A DNA stretch of 64,000 bases, taken from Brachyhypopomus gauderio. Its lineage: Eukaryota; Chordata; Actinopteri; Gymnotiformes; Hypopomidae. The translations under genes were made by a program, and so were the position numbers. Every line of letters begins with the position of its first letter. Positions within the stretch are counted from its first letter, which is position 1. The stretch covers positions 39,297,700 to 39,361,699 of the forward strand of contig NC_135213.1 in assembly GCF_052324685.1 (NCBI RefSeq). The letters run 5' to 3'. The notes under the pieces were generated by a model, which was not told where the DNA came from, did not search any database, and saw only the letters and a list, made by a program, of their open reading frames with translations. Shown here one piece after another: positions 44,979-59,000 of this stretch.

Positions 44979-45107
44979 GTGGCATGGCACCAATACTTCA
45001 CAAGAAGAGTGAGGGGGAAGATTAAATAGTTGCGATGGGGAGGCGCGATGAGCGGCAGGTGAACCGCATCTACACGGAGATCAAGTGCGGTTCCTCACAC
45101 TTTCACT

Positions 45108-45659
45108 TCAGTGCTTGAACCATTTTCGCCATATGCTCCTCCACCATCGTCCCAGAGTTCTCTTCTCAGAGCCCTCAGCTCTCTTTATCTTTTCATTCTC
45201 CTTCATATTTTGTCTAAGTTCTTGTACTTCACTCAGTCGTGCCTTTTCATTTTCCTGGTAGAAGAAGATCTCGTGCCTAAGCTTGATCTTCTCCAGCTCC
45301 TCCCTCGCTGTGTACTCGGCCAACCTTCTCATCTCCTTTATACACGCCTCCTCCATTAGCTTCCTCTCCTCTTCGATGACCTTCTTTTCATCCTCCAGTT
45401 CCTTAAGTCTGTTCTTCATTTGTTCTCTCTCTCTTGCCCACTCCTTTTCCATCTTCTTGTACTCACTGACCATCTCTTTGTTTTGTATTTTCTCTGTGTC
45501 TACTCGATCTGTGGCTTTCTTAATCTTGGATATCATATTATCAATTCTCCTGTTGAACATCTCCTCCTGTTCACTCAGCGTCTGTGTGTAATCCTTTGTT
45601 TGTTCCTCACTTCTTTTCAGAATTTCACTTTCCATCTCAGTCTGTATACTGCAGTCCAT
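45108..45659 (-). CDS. Coiled-coil protein, 183 aa, B2
   Basis: Copy B counterpart of 18026-18577, with the same 29-codon deletion and only two visible residue changes (EKKVIEE, SEVQELR). A TATA box lies at about 45785-45793. Confidence 0.55.
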   Translation of the reverse strand: MDCSIQTEMESEILKRSEEQTKDYTQTLSEQEEMFNRRIDNMISKIKKATDRVDTEKIQNKEMVSEYKKMEKEWAREREQMKNRLKELEDEKKVIEEERKLMEEACIKEMRRLAEYTAREELEKIKLRHEIFFYQENEKARLSEVQELRQNMKENEKIKRAEGSEKRTLGRWWRSIWRKWFKH

Positions 45660-45844
45660 CTTCTTTCTTATAACTCTCCACTGTCCACTACTGTGTTAAT
45701 TAGTTGTATGTTCAGCTGTGATGCTGTACAGTCTTTCCTTTTTCTCTACAAATATCACACTGGTGTCGACTGCCTTGACGTGCGGCCTTATATACGTTCG
45801 GTTATGTTGTGTTATGTCGTTACTATAGAAACGAGAAGGGTAAC

Positions 45845-46030
45845 GCTGCAGGCCGGAGCCCCGGTGGGCGTGGGTAAAGGGCGGAGCATGTGTCAATCAT
45901 TTTCGACTGCAGCCAATCAGATACTAGACTTTTGTTGTCAATCAATTTTCATTAAGCCAATTATCAGCCAGAGTTAGCTGTCAATCATTTTTTACTGCAG
46001 CCAATCATCTTAACAGATCTGCCAAAAGAA
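45845..46030 (-). promoter_or_regulatory. Duplicated CCAAT-box cluster upstream of coiled-coil gene B2
   Basis: Copy B counterpart of 18765-18945. Confidence 0.35.
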
Positions 46031-46104
46031 GGCTGATACTGCACGGAGAATCTCTTTAAACAGAAGTATATGCCGCTCTTACACAAAAGTAGCTGAATAA
46101 AAAC

Positions 46105-46958
46105 TAGTGGTGGGCCGTTAACGGCATTAACGGCGGTCGTTAATTTGATACTCTTATCGGGCGATATAAAAATTATCGCCGTTAATCTATTCTTAAAGTT
46201 GGGTTGGGAACTGGGTCAAAATGGGTAAGCAAACTACGATGACTTTCAACTTGATAGTTGAGCTCGGCTGTATTCCTAACCAAATTGCACAGTAGGGGCG
46301 AGAACGAGTTTTCAAACCTGTGAATTACAAATCGTACGTGTGTTTACATGGATGCGGCCACAAAGTCGCCAGGTTTGCTTCATGGAAAATTCATTTTTAG
46401 GAACGTAAAGTGTTACCGGAGCGGAGCTCGGAGCGGTCGTTTTCTGCATGGTCCTAGCGCTAGATTCGTCGCTATTTAAATATTTATTTTTAACCGTTTA
46501 AAACTGCAGAGGACCAAAACCGGCTTTTGAAAAAAATTACGTAATTACAAATTACGTCCGTGAGGTTAAATGTACTAAATGTTGGCTTACATTTCAAATA
46601 TCATGTTTAGCTGAATAAACATGTTATCAACCCCTTTTAATGTACAGTATGTAGGCTTACAAATTCATGTTTAACTGAATAAACCGTTGAACACGAGTAG
46701 CCTACATTTTATTGAGCATGTTTTTTTTCTTCAAGTATCAAAGTAGAACAGCTTCCTCAAGCAGTCATTGATGCATTTTGGAAACAGGAGATGAGCCCCT
46801 GGTCTAACGCACCCCCTGTATTAAGAAATCCTATCTCAAAAACTGACTTTTAGTCATTACTTGGGTAGCACGCATATGAACCATTTTAATATAGATTAAT
46901 TTCAAGAATTAAGTGAGATTAATCTAGATTTAAAAAAATTAATCTATGCCCACCCCTA
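46105..46958. mobile_element. hAT-type non-autonomous element, copy B
   Basis: Counterpart of 19023-19876, near identical. Confidence 0.65.
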
Positions 46959-47161
46959 ATAAAACCATTAGAAGAGCCATAACTTTAGACATTTTTAAAT
47001 CAAAGTTTAAAATACTTCTCACTTGTTATTCTGGAACGGCACTTTAATGTTTTTTTTTTCTTTTATTGCAAGTATTGCATCATTTGACAATAAATGACAA
47101 AATTAAACAACAAACAGTATTAATACATATTTGAGTTATTTTGACAACAGAAGTTGACTTA

Positions 47162-48891
<1,730 letters not shown>

Positions 48892-49136
48892 GCGAGTGTA
48901 AATTGTTAGCGGGGGGGGGGGGGGGTGTAAATGGACACAAATTAAGTATTATATCGCGATCGATCGCCAAGTATAAACGCCTCCACCGAGCAGAGCGTTG
49001 AGGAGCGATTTCGATTGGAGGATCGTGCTCTCTGTCTGAGATTTTTTATTATTAATTTTTTGCTGATGCTGGTCCAGCGTGGCGCGTGCCAGTGATTATG
49101 CCTCGGCATGCCCACGTGCCATATGTTACCGAGCCC

Positions 49137-49666
49137 TGATGATGGAGAGGATGCGTAATCTCTTCATGCTGATGAAATAACATGAAATGTTCCAGTTTTA
49201 ATCCACCAACACTATCACTGTTACAGGTGGGTTAAAAGCGGAGCACAAATTTCGATTGCGGTGTAAAAAATCACAATTGACAAAATATGGCACATTTACA
49301 TTTTATTTACAAATGTTTGCCAACTGTGATGAGCTAAAATTACTAGCACATCCTTCTGACTTTTGTTTTACAGGAAGCGTGCGGCTACAGGAGTCGATTT
49401 TGATGATGGAGATGATGCGTAATCTCTTCATGCTGATGAAATAACATGAAATGTTCCAGTTTTAATCCACCAACACTATCACTGTTACTAATGGGTATTT
49501 TTAAATTCATAATATTAACAATACAAATGGTTTTTAAATCTCTATGGAACTATTGTAATGAATTATGAAGGTCGTATGATTTTAGGAATGGCATTTCTGA
49601 AATAAATATTCTATTTTAATTTCCTAAAAGAGTGATTTGTTTTGTTATGTATAAAATTTAAAACGA
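49137..49666 (+). pseudogene. Duplicated 3' end of the unrecognised gene, copy B
   Basis: Counterpart of 21961-22490 (last exon at 49374-49422). About 23 bp present near 48955 in B are missing from copy A, between short cg repeats. Confidence 0.75.
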
Positions 49667-49669
49667 GTG

Positions 49670-50308
49670 TGTTGTGTTCTATAGAGTTCTAATTAGATCC
49701 TCCACTAGGAGGCACTGTGTACTGTGTAAGAGAGGAAGGCAGAGGAGAAGAAGGAGTGCCGTGTGCTCAGTAAAGTACGGCTGTGTTCGAAATAGCCTAC
49801 TACATACTACTGGCGTACTGATCCAGCCCCAAATCAGTATGCAGTATGTGACCAAAATGAAAATTTTCAGTACGCGAAACATACCCGGATGACCTACTAC
49901 TTCCGCAAAATATTCCAGTACGCGAACAGAGCTATCTTCGTGGTGTACTGCATCCCATCATGCAACGCTACGTTCACGTAACCCCGTAGTATGCTTTGCT
50001 TTTGTCGCATACTGGAAACTGTACTGCATACTACTACGAGGACCAGTATGCAGTATCCAGTATATACTGAGTCCAGTATGCAGTATCCAGTATGTAGTAG
50101 TCTATTTCGAACAAAGCCTACGTGTGTATTTAATCTGTACGGCTGTGTTGCTTCTTACTTTCATTTAACAACCTAACAAATTGGCAAAGAGGATGGCCGT
50201 TTCCCTACCGCCACCATTCCTCCAGTGTCCTGGCGAATCGACGCTTTCGTTCAGTACGTGGCTGCAAATGTTTGAGGGGAATGTTGAGAATGACTTGGAG
50301 TTATATTG
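49670..50308 (+). mobile_element. Gypsy-type LTR and start of gag, copy B
   Basis: Counterpart of 22494-23132. Confidence 0.6.
49780..50118. mobile_element. MITE inside the Gypsy LTR, copy B
   Basis: Counterpart of 22604-22942. Confidence 0.65.
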
Positions 50309-50526
50309 AGTTATATTGTGTTGTTTAAGTGTTCCCTTTATTTTTTTGAGCAGTATATATATACACTACCGTTCAAAAGTTTGGGGTCACCTAGACAATT
50401 TTGTGTTTTGCCCTGAAATCTCATACTTTTATTTATCAAATGAGTTGCAAAATGAATAGAAATATAGTCCAGACATTGACAAGGTAGAAATAACGTTTTT
50501 TTTTTTATTTGAAATAATTTTCTACT

Positions 50527-51567
50527 TTAAACTTTGCTTTCGTCAAAGAATGCTCCCTTAGCAGCAATTACAGCATTGCAGACCTTTGGCATTCTAGCTG
50601 TTAATTTGCTGAGGTAATCTGGATAAATTTCACCCCATGCTTCCAGAAGCCGCTCCCACAAGTTTGATTGGGTTAATGGGCACTTTTTTTGTACCATACG
50701 GTCAAGATGCTCCCACAACAGCTCAATAGGGTTGAGATCTGGTGACTGCGCTGGCCACTCTATTACCGATAAAACACCAGCTGCCTGCTTCTTCTCTAAA
50801 TAGTTTGTGCATAATTTGGAGGTGTGCTTTGGGTCATTGTCCTGTTGCAGGATGAAATTGGCTCCAATCAAGCGCTGTCCACAGGGTATGGCATGGTGTT
50901 GCAAAATGGAGTGATAGCCTTCCTTATTCAAAATCCCTTTTACCTTGTACAAATCTCCCACTTTACTAGCACCAAAGCAACCCCAGACCATCACATTACC
51001 TCCACCATGTTTGACAGATGGTGTCAGGCACTCATCCAGCATCTTTTCAGTTGTTCTGCGTCTCACAAATGTCCGTCTGTGTGATCCAAACACCTCAAAC
51101 TTTGATTCGTCTGTCCATAACACTTTTTTCCAATCTTCCTCTGTCCAATGTCTGTGTTCTTTTGCCCATATTAATATTTTTCTTTTATTAGCCAGTCTCA
51201 GATATGGCTTTTTCTTTGCCACTCTGCCCTGAAGGCCAGCATCCCGGAGTCGCCTCTTCACTGTAGATGTTGACACTGGCATTTTGCGGGTACTATTTAA
51301 TGAAGCTGCCAGATGAGGACCTGTGAGGCGTTGATTTCTCAAACCTGAGACTCTAATGTTGTCTTCTTGCTCAGTTGTGCAGCGGGGCCTTCCACTTCTC
51401 CTTCTACTCTGGTTAGAGCCTGTCTGTGCTCTCCTCTGAAGGGAGTAGTACACACCATTGTAGGAAATCTTCAGTTTCTTGGCAATGTCTCGCATGGAAT
51501 AGCCTTCATTTCTCAGAACAAGAATAGACTGTCGAGTTTCAATTGAAAGTTGTCTTTTTCTGGCCAT
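50527..51567 (-). CDS. Tc1-like transposase (DD38E), 346 aa, copy B
   Basis: Protein identical to copy A, with all catalytic residues present. Confidence 0.92.
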   Translation of the reverse strand: MARKRQLSIETRQSILVLRNEGYSMRDIAKKLKISYNGVYYSLQRRAQTGSNQSRRRSGRPRCTTEQEDNIRVSGLRNQRLTGPHLAASLNSTRKMPVSTSTVKRRLRDAGLQGRVAKKKPYLRLANKRKILIWAKEHRHWTEEDWKKVLWTDESKFEVFGSHRRTFVRRRTTEKMLDECLTPSVKHGGGNVMVWGCFGASKVGDLYKVKGILNKEGYHSILQHHAIPCGQRLIGANFILQQDNDPKHTSKLCTNYLEKKQAAGVLSVIEWPAQSPDLNPIELLWEHLDRMVQKKCPLTQSNLWERLLEAWGEIYPDYLSKLTARMPKVCNAVIAAKGAFFDESKV

Positions 51568-51622
51568 TTTGTGAGTTTAATCGAACCAACAATTGTAATG
51601 CTCCAGATTCTCAACTAGCTTA

Positions 51623-52149
51623 GGGCGTACTCACACTAGGCACGGTTTGCTGGTTCCGTGCTGGGGCCCGGTTATCCCCCCTCCCCACTCCCCCTCTGGC
51701 CTGCACTCACACTGGCTTCAGCAACCCGGCCCGAGCACGCTTACGTCATCACAACGCCGCTTTATTTGGAAAAAAAGCGCGCTCGCACAACACTATGGAG
51801 TTCACGATTCTCTTTTTATTGTATTTTTGGAGTCGTTTTGGGAGTGCAGAAACACGGTGCAAGCACAGATTTATCGATAATTTAACACAACGATTGTCTG
51901 CTAATCGCTTTGCCGCTATGACTGTTTAACGTGAGCATCGCATCACTGACGTCATGTTTGAGTTCCAGCGAAATGAACCAATCAGACGAGGCACCAAGCG
52001 GGCCCGGGCACGGATAGCGCTCACACTAGAAGCGAACCGTGCCCGAGTCCACATGAATCGTGCCCTGGCCCACCTCTTCAAGCGGGCCCGAGCACGGTTA
52101 ACTGATCCGTGCCCGGGCCCGGATCACAGAGCCTAGTGTGAGTACGCCC
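51623..52149. mobile_element. Harbinger-type MITE in the DD38E element, copy B
   Basis: Counterpart of 24447-24973, with the same TTA flanks. Confidence 0.8.
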
Positions 52150-52359
52150 TTAAAGGAAGGTCAGTTTTATAGCTTCTCTAATCAGCAAAACTGTTTTCAG
52201 CTGTGCTAACCTACTTGCACAAGGGTTTTCAAGGGTTTTCTAAATATCCAATAGCCTCCTTACAGAGTTAGCAAACACAATGTACCATTAGAACACTGGA
52301 GTGATGGTTATTGGAAATGGGTCTCCATACATCTATGTAGATATTGCATTAACAACCAG

Positions 52360-53274
52360 GGCCCGTATTTATCAAACTTCTTAGAGTGGAATTTTGGACT
52401 AAAGTGCTGAAAAATTCTTAGATTTGCTCCTACTCACAGAGTTAAGTGTAAGTGCCAGTTATCAAAACTCTCAAGTATAAGAATCACTCTTACTCTCCCG
52501 AAAAGTTAAGACTGCTCCAGAGGACTCATAAGTTGTTAAGAGTTGCCACTAGGGGGCTGAGATGGCACTGAGAAGACAGAGACGCGTGCGAACCTTCACA
52601 CATTTCAATTTTATAGATATATAAATATGCACATAAATATGCACAATGCACAAATATGCACAATAATTAGGCATTAGGATAAGCATGGGATTAAATTTTT
52701 TTGTTCTTCCTTTCATTTTTTTTCGTGCAAGATTGTAATATTCATGCTGCGATTTTAATACTTTAATTTTAAGCTTTGACGTCTGCCTTGTCAGTTCTTG
52801 TATGTCATTTGGGAGTGAGTCCTCTGCCTTCAGACGCCCACTCTTCCTCCGGCCATGGAGGTGTTTGGAAGCGCTGTCAGAGAGGGAGGGGCAGATGGAG
52901 AATCTGCGCTCAAGCCAGCAGGGTCGGGAGCACCAGCAGCTTCTTTATTACTGACGGATGCAATAATTTTGAAGTGATTTTACACTTAACTCTGTGAGTA
53001 GGAGCAAATCTAAGAATTTTTCAGCACTTAAGTCCAAAATTCCACTCTAAGAAGTTTGAAAAATACAGGCCCAGCTTTGCGGCACAGCCAGGTGTCGTAA
53101 ATCAGCTCTTAGACTGACACTTAAGAATTGCTCCTACACTTCGCTTAAAGTGAGACTGAGAGGCTTGATAACTAACCTTTAGTCTCAGCTTTTAACTAAG
53201 AATTATTTTAGACATAAGTCAATTCTTAGCAGCATTCTTAGGAGTAATTCTAAGAAGTTTGATAAATACGGGCC
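52360..53274. mobile_element. TIR element with nested inverted ends, copy B
   Basis: Counterpart of 25184-26098, same length (915 bp) and same CAG flanks. Confidence 0.6.
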
Positions 53275-53469
53275 CAGACGTTTACAGCTAGAATAGTCAT
53301 TTACCACATTAATAATGTATAGAGTGTATTTTTGATGCATTTAATGTTAGCAAAATAAAAAAAACTGCTTTTCTTTCAAAAATAACATTTCTAAGTGACC
53401 CCAAACTTTTGAACAGTAGTGTGTATATATATATATATATATAATATCATAATGATTGTAACATGGTCA

Positions 53470-53790
53470 AGTCAAATTTATTTATATAGTGCTTTTTACA
53501 ACACATCACAAAGCAGCTTTACAATTGTATGGGTCCAGATCCCTAATGAGCGACAGAGGCAACAGTGGTGAGGAAAAACTCCCTATGATGGTGGGGATTA
53601 GGAAGAAATCTCGGGAGGACCAAGACTCAAAAGGGAACCCATCCTCCATTGGGCGGCCCACTAGCATAAGTCTGTATTTATAATCCAAATATAGTTCTAT
53701 AGTTGCAGATGGTGAACCTCAGAGAGGAGTTGGCATCAGCGTGCCCTCTGTGGCAATGGTACATCCAAACAAAATGAAGTTCATAGAATG
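53470..53790. repeat. Dispersed fish repeat, copy C1
   Basis: Counterpart of 270-600 in copy C. Confidence 0.55.
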
Positions 53791-54239
53791 CGTTTATCAT
53801 TATTATTATTATTATGAAATGCCATATTATTTATAATCTCTCTAGGGCACAGGTTCGTTTACTACACTTTCTGTAACGTACTAATCAGGCAGACAAGGAT
53901 CCAAGTGCGGATAATAGCTGTCTTTATTGAAACAATGATCACAGAGCTATCAAACAGGTGAGGGTGCCATCTAGTTGCAGCTCCATTGAATCCCCTGTGG
54001 TTCTTTGGCCTAAAGAGAGAGAGGAGAAAAAGACAGGAGAAAATGATTATTATGAGTATTGATGTGATATGAATTTGAATTTGTTGCACATCCTTGGTTG
54101 TTTTTTTATACGTGTAATGAGTGTATACGTATCCAGTAAGTGTTCTCTTATACTGTGTATTCACCCACTATGGGATATGTATATGGGTAGACAAAACTGA
54201 GTTGTCATGTGTGAGGAGTAAACTCACATCACTCTGCAG

Positions 54240-54392
54240 GCACATTTTGAGGCAGACCAGTTCATCAGAACCAAACAGGGCAAGACTAGGCTGAGAGCAG
54301 ATGCTGTTTGCACCATTTTTGTGCATCGCCCCGCACTCAGAAAGAGGAAGCCCCCTGCACAATACGAAATGACAGAAAGAAGAAACGGTTAA
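54240..54392 (+). pseudogene. THAP-domain exon, C1
   Basis: Copy C counterpart of 1046-1198, with the same frame and stop. Confidence 0.55.
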
Positions 54393-55008
54393 AAGATGGT
54401 CAGCTTGGAAGCAAGAGCCAATCCACAAAGGTGAAAAACAACTCCAGTAGCCGAGCTTCAAAATCCAACAACCCCCAAACAGCTCAAAATGTGCCATCAA
54501 GCCCATTAGACAGAAACATTTGGACTAATCATTACTCCTACAAGTAAATCTGCTTATTAAGAGGTGGATAATTCACTAAAATGCTTTAATTCACATTTTA
54601 ACGCACATGTTAATTTGATTCTGATGTCCTTATAATACACAATCAGATTTTTTAAGCGTACTAACCTGTAAAAGTGTATCACAGATGGTCCACTGGTCCA
54701 GCTTGACTGCGCTGCTCGTATTTGCTGTAATCAAACGGGTTCGTTGGAGTGAACGGAGATGGCGCGACTCTCTCGCTATATGGTTCTGGTTCAGAGGGAC
54801 TAGGCAAGGGACGAGGTCTAGGAGGAGATCAGAGGTCGGTACACGGGGAAAGCAGTAAGACGGAGAGACCGCTCGATACGTGGCATGGCACCAATACTTC
54901 ACAAGAAGAGTGAGGGGGAAGATTAAATAGTTGCGATGGGGAGGCGCGATGAGCGGCAGGTGAACCGCATCTACACGGAGATCATGTGCGGTTCCTCACA
55001 CTTTCACT

Positions 55009-55647
55009 TCAGTGCTTGAACCATTTTCGCCATATGCTCCTCCACCATCGTCCCAGAGTTCTCTTCTCAGAGCCCTCAGGTTTTCCGTCTTTCTTCACAA
55101 ACGCTCTAGCCACCATTTGCTTCAGGCGGCATGAAGCCTTATTCCTTCTCAACTCTTCTTCTAGCTCCCCCTTTATCTTTTCATTCTCCTTCATCTTTTG
55201 TCTAAGTTCTTCTACTTCACTCAGTCGTGCCTTTTCGTTTTCCTGGTAGAAGAAGATCTCGTGCCTAAGCTTGATCTTCTCCAGCTCCTCCCTCGCTGTG
55301 TACTCGGCCAACCTTCTCGTCTCCTTTATACACTCCTCCTCCATTAGCTTCCTCTCCTCTTCAACCACCCTCTTTTCATCCTCCAGTTCCTTAAGTCTGT
55401 TCTTCATTTCTTCTCTCTCTCTTGCCCACTCCTTTTCCATCTTCTTGTACTCACTGACCATCTCTCTGTTTTTTATCATCTCTGTTTCTACTTGATCTGT
55501 GGCTTTATTAATCCTGGATATCATATTTTCAATTGTCATCTTGAACATCTCCTCCTGTTCACTCAGCGTCTGTGTGTAATCCTTTGTTTGTTCCTCACTT
55601 CTTTTCAGAATTTCACTTTCCATCTCAGTCTGTATACTGCAGTCCAT
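55009..55647 (-). CDS. Coiled-coil protein, 212 aa, C1
   Basis: Copy C counterpart of 1803-2441, open from ATG to TGA, nearly identical to B1. A TATA box lies at about 55775-55783. Confidence 0.6.
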   Translation of the reverse strand: MDCSIQTEMESEILKRSEEQTKDYTQTLSEQEEMFKMTIENMISRINKATDQVETEMIKNREMVSEYKKMEKEWAREREEMKNRLKELEDEKRVVEEERKLMEEECIKETRRLAEYTAREELEKIKLRHEIFFYQENEKARLSEVEELRQKMKENEKIKGELEEELRRNKASCRLKQMVARAFVKKDGKPEGSEKRTLGRWWRSIWRKWFKH

Positions 55648-56452
55648 CTTCTTTCTTATAACTCTCCACTGTCCACTACTGTATTAATTAGTTGTATGTT
55701 CAGCTGTGATGCTGTACAGTCTTTCCTTTTTCTCAACAAATATCACACTGGTGTCGACTGCCTTGACGTGCGGCCTTATATACGTTCGGTTATGTTGTGT
55801 TATGTCGTTACTATAGAAACGGAATTCTACTACTTACCAACGTTATGCTAAATTTCCTTCGGGATCAATAAAGTATGTATCTATCTATCTATCTATCGAT
55901 GTATTGTGACGTCATTTCGATTAATCAATTCATAACATCTAAGTAAACAAAAACATACTGTGGTTATACAAAAAATATATATATATTACTTTATTCAGTA
56001 ATAGTTATTCCTTTTTAATAATAAGTTCATTATTATACATTTATTTTTTTTAAGAAAAAAATTTAAAAATATGCAGAAGTACCACAATAAACCGCAGCAT
56101 GAATGAATTTACATTTGAGACTGTTCGTATCTACTGCCATTTTAATTTGGGCAAATTAATTCTACTTTAAATAATACATTGAAATAAAGGAGTAATGAGA
56201 TGGAATTGAATGAATTACATTAGAAAAGGAGCACCCTGGCAGCAAAGTAGATACCTGTCACGTTTTTTATTTAAAAATAAGGAAAATTTTCCGCTGGTCG
56301 CTGCGATCATTCCCTCCAGCCCAATCAAGGTCCAGGACCCCTTATATTTTACACGACGTCTTCACTTTTTTGATAGAAACACCTTCTCTCTCGTTACATT
56401 CATCCATCTCTGATTAGTTTTTCGGGTTTGTTGTTCCCGCTGTCAGCGCTAA

Positions 56453-56502
56453 TCTCGCGAGAACTGACACTCGGGCTACTGCAGGTTGCCATTCTCGCGA
56501 GA
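56453..56502. promoter_or_regulatory. Two TCTCGCGAGA palindromes, C1
   Basis: Both palindromes are intact (56453-56462 and 56493-56502). Confidence 0.5.
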
Positions 56503-57951
56503 CTAGCGACATAGTTCAGTTTGGAGAGGCGCTTGAATGCTTTTAAGATTTATACTAGGTATGCTGACGAACCAACGTTCGATGCGAAAAATTCTGGCTC
56601 AGTAATGTGTTCCAAACTACGTTGTACTTTTGTAAAGGTGTCATATAACATCACTCCTCACCGCCTAGCAGGTGTATGTTTTTTCCTGAATACTACTGTG
56701 ACTTCGTCAAGCACAACCCAGCCAATCATCAGGCACTATTTATAGTCAACTCTGAGGCGATTTCAGGTCGGGAGACCAGCGAGAAGATACTTTGTTGTTT
56801 TCAAGCGGTCTGTTTTCTTCATCAACGCTCCGGACACCATCGAAATATATGTGGACCTAAAAATACAGCTTTTATCTCAATACTGACCAAATTTAATCGA
56901 AATCCGTGCAGGCGAAAGTATTTTACTAGACCGCGGAAAATAAGTAGTCATGATTGACATTGGCGTATCGAACGTCACGGTAGCGCAACTTTAGGCTAAA
57001 AGCGGCGTCTCGGTTTAACTCGTTCCCACAGTGTTTTCTTGAAATCGGTACTGATACCAGTGTTGTGTAGTTTAATCTCATTGTTTTCTGATATAACTTG
57101 TTGTTAAATGGTAATATAGTTAACATCACTTCGAATTAGATTATGATTATGATTAATTGTTAATTATGATTAATTAGAATTAGATTATGTGAATTTCAGT
57201 CACACGACTTCTATTGTAATTAATGTATTATATTTTAATGTGATACATGATATTATAAATATCATAACTTTATCAATTCTCAACCAATTTTCAAAATCCA
57301 GGTATCATTTTAAAGGTATATTTCAGCTCTGTCTAGATATGTGATTCTTTTAAAGCTTGAGGCTGTTTGAAAATTTTGTCATCATACCTATATATACTAT
57401 ATTACAATACGGGAATTTACGGGAAAATATTAATACGGGAGGACATCGGGAAAGAGGGGTAAAATATGGTAGTAGTTTCCCAGCCAAAACGGGAGAGTTG
57501 ACAGGTATGCTCTATGCCAGGGGTGGGCAACCTTTGAGACATGGAGTGTAATGAGTGTGTGGCACTATCAGCAAATAAAATTGGAGCGGGGGGGGGGGGG
57601 GGTAGCGAGTGTAAATTGTTAGGGGAGTGGAGGTGTAAATGGACACAAATTAAGTATTATATCACGATCGATCGCCAAGTATATGCACACAAAGACAGGA
57701 CTGAAACGAGTCTTGATCACATGGGTGGACAAGTCAAGCCTCATCTGACAATGTGAAATATGGGAAATCTGATCTATAATGTGTGTTCACAAATGTGAGA
57801 AATGTTTGATTATGCACCAGTGAACTGAAGCCATTTGAATGTCTAGCATTACCTGAACCGCTCCATGTGTCTTCAGTTCAACTTCTTTTCAGGGTGTGTT
57901 GGGTCTGCAGGACTGATGGTTGCTAAGATCCTGCGGCGCGTGCGTCTGTGA

Positions 57952-58021
57952 ATGTCAAGCGATGTGTGCAGCTCAGTCCATCAGTCCCGCAGCAGGGTTG
58001 AGATCCAGACCCAAACCAACT
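57952..58021 (+). CDS. Unrecognised multi-exon gene, exon 1 only, copy C
   Basis: Exon 1 (ATG at 57952, donor after 58021: aac t/gtgagt), identical in frame to A and B. Exon 2 would lie beyond the gap at 58501. Partial only because of the assembly. Confidence 0.55.
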
Positions 58022-58500
58022 GTGAGTATACGTGCTTCTTGATTCGTTAGGTCAAACAAAACGAAAGATGATTTGATCATTGGTGTGTTTACACGATGCT
58101 CTAATGTGATAAAGGACGTTATAAACGACGCGCAAGCAGCTCTTAAACATGCACGTTCGCCTTTATTATATCCACTTTCATTTAGTTGGTAAACGTTTAG
58201 CTTCAAGAAGCAGCATAGTACTAACACGATACAGTGCGTAACTCTTAAGACATTTTGGTGGATACACATGTGGGACTGGAATGTGTGAGCCTTTATTTCC
58301 CACCAGACCGGACCGCGTTTACTGGCGGGTCCCAGTTTGTTCCCCGGGCAACAGGCCACCAACAGTCGCTCCAGCTCTCCAAACGTGTGTTTCAGCATAA
58401 CAAACGAGCTAAAACCGAATAAAACATGAATGAACGACCCTTTAATTAGTTTGAAAATGATACATTCACTACACTACAGTTTGTTGGGTAAAAGTTATAT

Positions 58501-59000
58501 NNNNNNNNNNNNNNNNNNNNNNNNNNNNNNNNNNNNNNNNNNNNNNNNNNNNNNNNNNNNNNNNNNNNNNNNNNNNNNNNNNNNNNNNNNNNNNNNNNNN
58601 NNNNNNNNNNNNNNNNNNNNNNNNNNNNNNNNNNNNNNNNNNNNNNNNNNNNNNNNNNNNNNNNNNNNNNNNNNNNNNNNNNNNNNNNNNNNNNNNNNNN
58701 NNNNNNNNNNNNNNNNNNNNNNNNNNNNNNNNNNNNNNNNNNNNNNNNNNNNNNNNNNNNNNNNNNNNNNNNNNNNNNNNNNNNNNNNNNNNNNNNNNNN
58801 NNNNNNNNNNNNNNNNNNNNNNNNNNNNNNNNNNNNNNNNNNNNNNNNNNNNNNNNNNNNNNNNNNNNNNNNNNNNNNNNNNNNNNNNNNNNNNNNNNNN
58901 NNNNNNNNNNNNNNNNNNNNNNNNNNNNNNNNNNNNNNNNNNNNNNNNNNNNNNNNNNNNNNNNNNNNNNNNNNNNNNNNNNNNNNNNNNNNNNNNNNNN
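58501..59000. other. Assembly gap (500 N)
   Basis: Exactly 500 N, the usual placeholder for a gap of unknown size. It lies where the tandem array stops and single-copy sequence starts, which fits an assembler failing on a near-identical repeat. Apparent open frames that run through it have no meaning. Confidence 0.99.

Larger units (their letters stand above)
50364..53421 (-). mobile_element. Tc1-like DD38E element, copy B
   Basis: Counterpart of 23188-26245 with the same two nested insertions. Confidence 0.85.
53187..58500. repeat. Tandem segmental duplication, copy C (cut by gap)
   Basis: Third copy of the unit, holding block 1, the promoter segment and exon 1 of the unrecognised gene. 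It ends at the run of N. The part that would hold the rest of the gene and block 2 is not in this assembly, so the true number of units is unknown. Confidence 0.93.
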
